Shown here: one piece after another, positions 1 through 9,400 of the stretch
How positions within the stretch are numbered: position 1 is the stretch's first letter
How the letters are laid out: each line of letters starts with the position of its first letter
DNA from: Eudromia elegans
Taxonomy: Eukaryota; Chordata; Aves; Tinamiformes; Tinamidae
Length of the DNA stretch: 64,000 nt
Assembly (NCBI GenBank): GCA_003342815.1
Contig: PTEX01000048.1
Location: 3,656,888 to 3,720,887, forward strand
Reading direction: 5' to 3'
The notes under the pieces: generated by a model
What the model was told of the DNA's origin: nothing
Seen by the model: the letters and a program-made list of their open reading frames with translations, nothing else
Databases searched by the model: none
Position numbers and translations under genes: made by a program

Positions 1-1039
1 CCACAAAGATCACCTGGGCCACTTGCTGGTCCCGCTCCCGCGCAACAACCTCCAGCAGGAGGGCTCGGTACCAGTGGCCACTAATGCCACGGGCAGCACA
101 TGGCGAGCCCAGTCTGGGTGGCACTCCCTGCTCGCAAGCGGCTCCGTCATAAACCTGGTGCATGGTATCAGAAAGACGATGGATCTCTTGCGACAGGCTC
201 CGCAACTGGCAATACATGTGGTGTGGGTCAGAGACCTGGGTCACTAGCACTGGCTCAGTCACTCCCAGCTGAAGCTGCGGGTAGAAATAATCTGTGGCTG
301 CTGACAGAGGCTGACCCAAAGGGAAGACATGGGGGAGCTGCGGTAGCACAGGCGTCGCGAGCGGCTGCACCACAGGCTGCGGCTTGAGCTGGCCCTGCAA
401 GCAAATGTGGGCCAGGCAGCGCTTGAGCAGCAGGCAGAACCAGCTGGAGGCAACCAGCTTGGCCAGGCCCAAGTGGTGCATCTGGGCTGCAAGCTGGGGC
501 AGCTCAAGCACCACGAGGAGCTGCGGCACCATCACCTCGCGCACCAAGCCCGACACCTCCTTGCCGTGCAGGCAAGCGAGGAACTCAGCAGCCCTCGCCG
601 CACACGCGGCGCTCGACAGATCCCCGCCTCCGACGAGCACCACATCGGCCACGACGCAGCCCAGCGCCTCCGGCGGCAGGCGGAAGAGCTCCTCGGGGCC
701 CCGCGCCAGGTAGTGGGCGGCGGCGGGTGCGGCGCGGCCCTCGTCCAGCAGGAAGACGCGGTAGTCGCGCTCGCGGCAGCTCAGCACGCGGCAGCGGTGC
801 CAGCGGCCGCCCAGCTCCACGAGGCACAGCTCGCCCACGCGCAGCTCCTCCTCGCTGGAGGCCGCGAGGCGCGGCCCGGCCGCCGCCTGCACGTCGCGGC
901 GCAGGCGCGCGTAGTCCTCGCGTCGCTCGTTCAGCAGCGCCCAGAGGCGCACGACGGGCGCCTCCGGGTGCGCCTCGGCGGCGCTTACCCGCAGTGAGAC
1001 GGCGGCGCCGGGCCCGGGCAGCGCCGGCGCGGAACTCAT
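1..1039 (-). CDS. TDRD6: Tudor domain-containing protein 6, N-terminal part (runs off the left edge)
   Basis: The minus strand is open from the ATG at 1039-1037 to the window edge, giving 346 codons without a stop or intron. That fits the long first coding exon known for TDRD6. A first Tudor-like segment lies at about residues 66-130, with ELCLVELGGRWHRCRVL followed by DYRVFLLDEGR. A second Tudor module starts at about residue 250 with DYFYPQLQLGVTEPVLVTQV, continues with MYCQLRSLSQEIHRLS, and reaches the core GHWYRALLLEV at about 321-331 before the edge. These blocks match the human TDRD6 N-terminus as I remember it. TDRD6 proteins are multi-Tudor scaffolds of the male-germ-cell chromatoid body; Tudor domains bind dimethyl-arginine tails of PIWI proteins. 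The coding sequence is very GC-rich (alanine/arginine-rich first 160 residues) and lies in a CpG island. The start was chosen because it opens directly into the conserved N-terminus. An overlapping minus-strand frame starting at 1064 is a shadow. Confidence 0.93.
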   Translation of the reverse strand, partial: MSSAPALPGPGAAVSLRVSAAEAHPEAPVVRLWALLNERREDYARLRRDVQAAAGPRLAASSEEELRVGELCLVELGGRWHRCRVLSCRERDYRVFLLDEGRAAPAAAHYLARGPEELFRLPPEALGCVVADVVLVGGGDLSSAACAARAAEFLACLHGKEVSGLVREVMVPQLLVVLELPQLAAQMHHLGLAKLVASSWFCLLLKRCLAHICLQGQLKPQPVVQPLATPVLPQLPHVFPLGQPLSAATDYFYPQLQLGVTEPVLVTQVSDPHHMYCQLRSLSQEIHRLSDTMHQVYDGAACEQGVPPRLGSPCAARGISGHWYRALLLEVVARERDQQVAQVIFV

Positions 1040-1600
1040 GGCGCCCAGCCGCGCTCCGCACCACGCGGCCGACACAGCGCCTCGCGGCCCCGACGGACCG
1101 TTAACGGCTACGGGGTGGGGCGCGCGGAGCCTGCCGCGCGGACGGGCCCATGCTGGTGGTCACGGAGGGGGGGGAAGCTGGAGGAAACGGCGTGGGTCGC
1201 GAAGGGAGAAGGAGGCTGTGGGGCGCTTTGGTTGGAGGTTTTTGTGGGCGCTTCCTGCTGGGAATACGCCGAGGCGCGGCACGGGCGAGGCTGCGGTACG
1301 CGGGGCCCCGAGGGCTCCAACCACCCCCCGGCCTCCCCTCTCCTGATTGCGATGGTTGCGCCCCACGCCGCGGACGCGGGCAGGGGCCTGAGCGTTTGGA
1401 GCCGTCCGCGATTGGCTGGAGCAGGTGCCAGAGGGCGGGGTATTGGGCCTAGGAGAGGCGGCTATTGGCTGCTGCGGCGTGAGGGAGAGGCGGGGTGTGG
1501 CGCTGTTGCCGAGGGGCGGTGCGGGCGGCTCTGTGAGGGGATGGAGGTTGTTGCCCTGGTCGTGTACCTGGCCCACACTAAAGAGTCCGGTGCCATCCTC
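1040..1600 (-). promoter_or_regulatory. TDRD6: TDRD6 CpG-rich promoter with three CCAAT boxes
   Basis: This GC- and CpG-dense sequence lies immediately upstream of the TDRD6 start. Three inverted CCAAT motifs (ATTGG on the plus strand) sit at 1411-1415, 1442-1446 and 1464-1468, about 22-31 nt apart, so they read CCAAT in the direction of TDRD6 transcription. A GC-box-like GGGCGGGG is at 1433-1440. I see no TATA box. The exact transcription start cannot be placed from sequence. Clustered CCAAT boxes suggest NF-Y binding (inference). Confidence 0.6.
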
Positions 1601-2348
1601 AGCAAAGCTGCCCTTAAGATGTCTGCGTACGCCACTAAGAGCCCCCCAGCCTTCTCCTCTCCAGGCTGAACAGGCCCAGCTCTCACAGCTTTCCCTCGCA
1701 GCGGAGGTGCTGCAGTCCCTGAATCATCATCATAGCCCTGCGCTGATTCCCTCCGGTCGTTGTGTGCCCCTCTCATAGCGCCACAGGATGCCCTGTGAAG
1801 GCTGTTGGCCTCATTTCACCTTTTGGGTCTGCATCGCTTCTGTTTAAGGCTTCCCCCAGTCCCAGGACACCTGCAACCCTGGCCTACTCAGCCACCCTCA
1901 GCCTGGCAAGGGTGATGCTTGACCAGGGGACACCAGGGCCTTGTGCTCTCCCAGGTACAGACAGAGCAGCCCTGGGCAGCACCTTCAAGTGCCCTCCAGT
2001 TTCCTTTGACTATCACCCCTCTTTCACTCGTTTCCTTTGCTATGCCCTGAAATTCTCTGATTTCTCCCTGATTTTTCCCCTTCTTCCCAGGGAGGTTTTT
2101 GAAGTGCGGGCATGAGGAAGACTCAAACCCAGGGACATAAAAGAGCTGTTCTTATTTCACCAGACAGTCTGGTCCAGGAATCTTAGGAGCCGTCCTAGAG
2201 CAAATTCCTCAACCCTGAAATTGAAGCTGGTTATTCCAAATAAATATGGCCTTCCTATGGAAGACATTTCTGCTTGAAAAAAAATGGGAATAAATTACAA
2301 AACACTAAAAATAAATGTAGCAGGTGGCAGCATCTGCTATTCAAATTA
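1601..2348. other. Intergenic spacer between TDRD6 and the SLC25A27 3' end
   Basis: GC content falls off sharply after about 1.6 kb. The stretch holds only short chance reading frames and no domain, RNA or repeat that I recognise. Confidence 0.5.
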
Positions 2349-2354
2349 TTTATT
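2349..2354 (-). terminator. SLC25A27: Candidate SLC25A27 polyadenylation signal AATAAA
   Basis: The plus-strand TTTATT reads AATAAA on the gene strand, about 1.03 kb beyond the SLC25A27 stop codon. I found no other AATAAA or ATTAAA on that strand between the stop and this site. The 3' UTR would span about 2.33-3.38 kb, including an A-rich run on the gene strand (poly-T at 2461-2490 on plus). Assignment by position only. Confidence 0.4.
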
Positions 2355-3380
2355 TCTTGAATAAAAAAATACTAGGCAATGGCACCATTATGAATCACAT
2401 TAGTGTTTTATACTCAAAAAAAAGAGCTTAATCAGCAGCTAAAACAGCTTTTTACTGAAAGTTTTTTTTTTTTCTTTTTTTTTCTTTTTAGATCAGCACT
2501 TCTATGTATCCGTTGTCAGGGTTATCTGGGTAACAGGACTGCAGGCAGGACCTCTCAGGCTGTAACTGAAGCAACTGCTTTGCCTGCTGGTTTATAATTG
2601 CTGGTGACAATATGCGAGAGGGAAAGAACTTAGATTAGTTTCCCAAGCTGACAACCAGAAAATAAAAATAATAAAGTAAAACATTTTGACCTCCTATTAA
2701 TAGGAGGATGAATTTGTACACGGATTTTTTTTTTCCAGACTGGAATCACATTCACAATTCAACGCAATACCCAAAACACATGCAGCCACAACAGATCTGT
2801 CTAGCAACCAGATCTACCTATAATCAAAGAGTGTAAGTGCAGGCAAGAAGAGACACCCAGTCTCTATTTCATACTAAAAAAAGTGGTGCATCAATTACCC
2901 GGTGTGCTAGACCAGTACTGAGACCATCGAAAGACAAATAGTTCAGCTTTGTCCCATGGACGGTATGCATATTGCCAGCGTCTTAAGTGGGATTTAAAGT
3001 GAATTAGGCTTTTGATTCCCGGGTACAGGAATGATTTTCACTCATGAATTTGCATAGAATAGTATTCAGGTGCTTGAATGAAGAGGCTAGACAGTCTTTG
3101 GGTATTCAGATGAGCACAGGCCCTTCCACTTATTTTTGTAACAGTTTTATCCTGTGGATAACTTAAATTTCAGAAACAGTCTCCTAGGCAAATAGTGCCA
3201 TTAGATCATGGCTAGTCCTATCGAGTAAGGGCTGGATCTGCTGCATCAACCTATGGACGCCATACTACTGCCAGTCTCCTAAATGAGCTTGTTCTCTGCA
3301 GGGTGGGGGTGCCTTGCGATGGGATAATTAAGCTTTTCGAGTCTTCTTTGTTTTGTGCATATTGATGTAGTTTCAATATT

Positions 3381-3452
3381 TTAGAAAGAGCTAACTCCAC
3401 TGATCCTTCTGATCTGTTCATATGTAAGCCAGAATACCAGTGACCAAGGAGC
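3381..3452 (-). CDS. SLC25A27: SLC25A27 exon 9 (coding part, with stop)
   Basis: The acceptor CACAG sits at 3457-3453. The exon encodes the C-terminal 23 residues, [19 protein letters not shown] then VSSF, and ends at TAA (3383-3381). The PWS.VFWLTYE block is the last UCP4 helix. The human end KIREMSGVSPF differs at several positions. Confidence 0.92.
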   Translation of the reverse strand, partial: APWSLVFWLTYEQIRRISGVSSF

Positions 3453-6400
3453 CTGTGAAAGCAATTACAGAAGTCAGAGCCTTGAAACAGAAGTGACCCA
3501 ATGCATAAATACAGGATATTAAATTGGGTTTATCTGTTCTTAAAAATCATATTCTCCAGCACAATCTCATATTAGGTTTTCCATGCAAAAATTGTAGTGT
3601 TGTGTATGATGAGTACTACGCAATCCTTCACAAGAGACATAAAAAACTTTTTTCAGTTTCCCAACCTGTAAAGGTTTGAGCTGAAACGTTTCATGCTTCT
3701 TAAGTTTCTCTAGAAAATGCTTACTTGATCTAAAACCAGAATCAGAATATTACATACTTTTTCCTACGTAAATACAGTTTAGAAGTTCTGCTGTGGCTTT
3801 GGAGGAATAAATCAGTATTTGGCAAAAGGCGGTCTCACAATACTTAAGCACTTAATACTTAATACTTACTTAATACTTAATACTTAAGCAATACTTATTC
3901 CTGCTTCTCTGAATGCAGAGGAGAATGCAGACTTAAGCTGCTGGCTTAAATAGAAAAGGGGCAAAAATGAGATCCAGGAGGAGGAATGAAGAAATTCTTG
4001 GGGAGAAGAAGAAATGAAAAGAATGTAGCGGTAGCAAGAGAGAAACAACAAAAATAAGAGTATCCTGAGAGACACAAAAGAGATTGGGGAAAGGAGAAAG
4101 GAGGGAGCCTGAAATTGTATGAAAAGCAAAAAAAAAAGAAAATATGAAAATGTCTAGCAATTAAGCAGGAGAGCATTTTCCAAACTGAAAGGGTGCGGAA
4201 GATAACATAGGATAGTGGCACTGTAGGAGCTATTTCATCTGCCACATTCAAATACACTAACTGCAATTAAATAGAATATCCTGAGAGAGACTCAAGTGCT
4301 TTGGAAATGCCAACACAAGTGGATTGCTTTATATTTTAATGTCATGTTCAGCTCTCTGATTGTAAACAGAGTTGAAAGGCATTTACCATTCGCATCCAGG
4401 TTGGTATAAAGCCTTTGTATAGAGACATAAACCCTTCACCCTGCACTGTCTGAGTCAAGCAGTCCACGGAAGACTTGTACAGCAGACCTCTAGCAAAATG
4501 CAAGGAGAGAAAAATGGTGTTAGGATTACAAATAGACACTTTAAAATCCCATCCCACCGGAAAAATAATCTCTGTCAGATAAATTCATAGAAGTAATTTC
4601 ACTGAAGTCACTGGAGTTTAATCAGATCAGAATTCAACGTAACCTACTAAGCTTAGGTGATGATTACAACAGAAATCTCCTGGATAAGCAAAACTAAAAT
4701 AGTGAAATTAATAACAAGAAAAGAACAGATTAGTGAATTAGCACTTGGATTGATGTCCAGTCAAATGAATGGGGTTTAAACTTTTACTGAAAAGTCAGTG
4801 TCTGAAACGTCCTTACCTTCCCTGGCAGTCCCTGGGTTGGTTCATTATCCTGGTTTTCACTACGTCAGCAGGAGTTCCCAGAATGGCAGCAACCAGGCCA
4901 GAACATGCACTATCAATACCAACAGATACTTTTTTTTTAAAAAAAAAAGCCCTAAAGTTTATCACTACAATTTAAGCATCATTATTCTAAGAATACTTTT
5001 AAAAATAATTATAAAATCATGAATAATACCTCAAAACTCAATGCAGACTTGTTTTTTGGGGGGTATTATCCTCACCCAGGAGAGCTTCAAGATGTGTAAA
5101 TTTTAAGCAACCATATAATACCTTTGAGACAGGTTTGGAATGCCTTGAAAACAGATCTTTAATATGGTCATAGAGTATGAAGAATTACAAGCAAGAGATG
5201 AAATGCAGTATGAGAAAATATAATTCAAGATTTGTACATAACTGATCACATACAGTACCTACTGGATATACAGTCCAAGCAAACCATTCCCAGAATAGGG
5301 AGAAGAAATGCAGGGATCTGTGTATAGTGTGTACCATATTAATATGTTCTCATGAAACAATGCTTGTTAATTGTGGGTCTAAAAAAGCCAAAGATTTTGC
5401 TACTCCATTCTTAAAGGCCATGGACATTTTGATTAAAATTAATTTGGTTAAAATTTTGTTCTTTTTTATGGAAATAATTATGGAATTGTAGGTATTTCAT
5501 GGGGGTTTTTTTCCTCTTTTTCTTCCCCTAATGGCTTCTATTTAGAGGAAAACTCTTCCTCAAACACAGGCATTTTTCTAGTTGAGTTTTGTAACTATGT
5601 CATATATTAACATTCTTTTATTATGAGATTAATACTGCTCCATGACGAGTCCGTAGCTGTGACTGTGACTGCACTGGATGCACTTCTTTAGGACAGTATT
5701 GCCATGAAATACATCGCTTGTAGCAGGGAGTGGTTGTAGCTCTGGCTGCCTCCTTTGTGTCTTTTGTACAATGAAGCCTTCTCAGACAAAAAATAATACA
5801 GAACTATCCTTATAAAGGCACATTTTGTCAGCAATAACATGGCCAAGGACTTAGGGGCTTTTGCTAGCACAGATAAGTCGTTCAGATTTAGACAGTGAAG
5901 CTGAAAATAGTAAAAAAGGAGGGGGGATAAAGGAATTAGGCACCTGGCAACACTATGAGTGATGCTGTTGTCCACAAGGGATGTGTTCAGAAGTAAGAAG
6001 TGTTTCACTGAATCGTAAGTGGTCAGATCTGTAAAGAAAATAATTAGAAAAAGCACTGTTAGAAATGGGTGGTGTTTGTGCTGTTTGTTACTGACGTCAG
6101 ATGGAGGCCTGGCAGAAGGAGGATTTTGCAAAACAACCAGTTCACCCAAATCAGGAGCAGCACAATACTGATGCTTGCACCTCACTCACTTGGGTTTGCA
6201 AAGGCTATCAAATATGTTTGCAATGTTAGGCAGGAAGAGAGGGTGCATGTGCCGTGGACATTGTGTGTGGCTGGAAGCAGAAGTGAGTGACAGTGACAGC
6301 GTGCGTGATCTGAGAGTTCATGGCAGATCTGGGACAGATTTGCTGTGTCCTGGCCTGCTGCTCGTGTTATCCCCGTTAGCTTTTAGCTCCCCATGCCGTG

Positions 6401-9400
6401 AGGAGCAGCCAGCCCTCACTGCTCCCTGACAGTATCTCAGGCATCAACTGTGCGTTTGAGCACCTTGATTTCTGCAGGAGAGCCAGCCAGGTGCCCCACG
6501 ATGGAGAATCAAGAGATGGGAGAAGGTGAGCAGCTGAACCCTGTGCTAACAGTTCAGATGCAGAGTTAAGCAGAAAAAAATTCCCTAAATTTACCTCCCA
6601 TGTTTACCAGAGCAGCTCTCTGAACGTTTGGCACCCATCCAGCCCAAAGACCCCGCATGCCTCCTTCAGACAGGATCTTCATAAATGCATGGTGCACTCC
6701 TCGAAATCTGAAACCAATAGGCAAATGCTAAGCAAAGAATTTGGCTGTAGAGAAATCTTTGCTCTACATTTTCAAGGCTTTGCTGAACCAAAGCCCCAGC
6801 TGATGCACAGCAACGTTGTCAGCAAAAATGAACATTTGTGTCCACGAGGATCTGGTCTTCCAGATGCATTAATCTCTGACCTTCATCCCAAGACAACTTT
6901 CCAAACACACTAGTTTCCCTTGTGAGCACCTGTCTGATCACTAATGATGTGACCTTCTGGCCTGACAGTGGCATTGCAGTGACGAGCACAAGATAAACCA
7001 AATGATTCCAGCAGTGTAAGGTGCATACAGCACAATGTTTTGTTATCTGCAGGGAATGGTTGAGCATGGCCCTTTTCTGAGCACAGCACAGCAGTTGCAG
7101 AGCAAGGTGTTTGCTCCATCCTTTCTTTCAGTTTCCCTTCTTTGGAAACTATCCTTTCTTCCCTAGAAAAGTGCTGGAGCAGAACTGCAATATATATAGG
7201 ATCAGTGTGGGTGGGTGGTCTCTGGGATTGCTATGTTAGAAGAAAAGCAAGTGCAAAGGGAGTAAGGAGGAGATAATCCCAAATCCCACACCCTCTTCAT
7301 TGCCCAGAGCCATTAGGTGGTACAACTCTTTCCTCAAAACAGATCAAATCAACCAGGGAAAGGAGGTGGAAGAAAGAGAAAACCTGACCCATCCTCTTCT
7401 TCCCTGCACTCAAGAAACATGACTGACTCCTGATTAAGTGGTTTAATAGAACTATGATCTTTGCTGTTATTCTGGTACTCTTCAGAACAGTATAAAAGCT
7501 GAAAAAGGATTAGATGTCACAGCTGTAAGCAAGGCAGAAGTACTGACTCCGTTTTCACATATATCACACAGTATTAATGTCAGTCATGACCCATCTGTGA
7601 GTATTTGCTGTCCAAGAGGCTTTTTGTATACAGCATTCAATCCCTGTTTTTACCACAACAACATTAACCAAGTTCATGTTGTGTGCTGCAGAAATGAGCT
7701 GGACAAACCATGTTAATGCATTTGGCATCTACGGTGGTCTGAATCTGTGTCCCTCACGCAAGGAAATTCACAACAGCCAAACAGAAATCATTAACAAACA
7801 GAAGCATTGCTGCTTTAGAGAGGAACTGACCGCAGTGGTTTTCCTTCCAGCTTCCTCTTTCCTTCCATCTGCATCTGTACCTTCACCAGGTCAGCTGGGC
7901 TGGCGAAGAATTGACCGATGGCACCTGCAGACATGCCCCCAACTACAGCTTTCCTGTTGCAGTGGGAAAGAAAACGTGCTCCAGAACAGGCTTAAAACCT
8001 CCACGAATCCCAGCGCTCGATCTGAAGAATTTAACAGCGTTGCCCATGAGAAACGAACTGAAATGCTCTTATACAAAGATCCAGAGTTAACTCACTGTCT
8101 GTGGCAACAGTAGGTAGTTAATTACATGTTAACAAAATGCTTTGGTTCCTCTTCTGGCTAGACTATGTTACTTAACATTTAAAGGCAAAATGGCAAGATA
8201 CATAAGTAAGAGATGTTGCTCTACATATTATAATAACTGAAGGGCAATATGAAACCCTGAACTACCTCCCAACATACAAAAAAATCTCTCTTACATTGCT
8301 ACTAGATTAGTCATGCTAATTGTCTGCTGCTGATTATTTCTGTAGCAATATGTATGAGAAGCATTCTATCTATACTACGATTTATAAATCCCTTCTTAAA
8401 AGTATTTGCATTTTGCACCTAAATTAGTGAATACATTTTGGAGGAAAATACTTCATTGGATATGATATAACAATCTGTACATGATTAGAAAACTATGACC
8501 AAAATTTTAGCAAAAAAAATCTTAAAAATATTCTGATTTTTGCAAATGAGTTTACAGAAAAATCTGCTTCATGCCCCACCAGGGCCCAGCAAAGAGCTCA
8601 CTGAGATTTAAGTACTGCTGAATCAAATCTGCGGAGAAAAGACCTTCTTTTTGCTCTGTATAGGACTATTTGTCTGCTCAGGAAAGATGATGATAACTTA
8701 CACTGACATCTATCATGCACACATGAACAAAGTGGTGTTTTTTCCTTCACAGTGTTTCTTTAGTAGCCAGGAAAGCTAGGAGCTCAATATGACACCAGAA
8801 ACAAGCTTTTCTATTCCCATTACATTCCCCACTCATAATCTAAAGGCTTAATGACAACATTTCTCCCCCATGTTCCCATTACCTCAGCACCACAACAAGC
8901 AGCAAAATAGCCAAAACTTAAGAGATTTGTGCAATAGCTCCCAGCTTCTCTAACAGCCGTCACACACAGCTGGGTGACCAGCCACGACTAAGCTGCATGT
9001 AAGGACTTCCCCTGTCCCAAGAGGGAAAAAAGAGCAGCCTGTGAATCATGGTAAAGCTGCCCTGCACCAGTCCTGATCAAGGCGCGTTCCTCCCAGGGAC
9101 AAGTTGCATCCTCCCGAGCAGTTATTCCTTTGTGTGCATGTTAGCACACACACAAAAAATCTACGTTTCTCTTTATTAGGGTGCCTTTACCATTGTGTTA
9201 ATTAAGCCACTGAGAAACTTATTTCAATATTTCTTAATCACGCGCCGAGCTGAATGAAAATACTCTGCTCCTCCAAAGCGAATGAAAAGAGTTTAAACTC
9301 CTATTTTATATTTAACTTCTTTAATTTTATATTATTATTCTTTATATTTTATATATTTTAATTTTATATTTAACTTCTTTGTATTTAACTTCATGACAGA

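Noticed and set aside
585..1064. A 159-codon minus-strand frame with arginine/alanine-rich protein
   Set aside because: It is out of frame with the TDRD6 coding sequence on the same strand and is open only because of high GC content.
1115..1669. Long plus-strand frame in the TDRD6 promoter CpG island
   Set aside because: GC-rich chance frame with no recognisable domain; it overlaps CCAAT and GC boxes.
5688..6185. 165-codon minus-strand frame treated as one gene
   Set aside because: Only 5944-6028 is coding (SLC25A27 exon 6). The rest is intron read-through on both sides.
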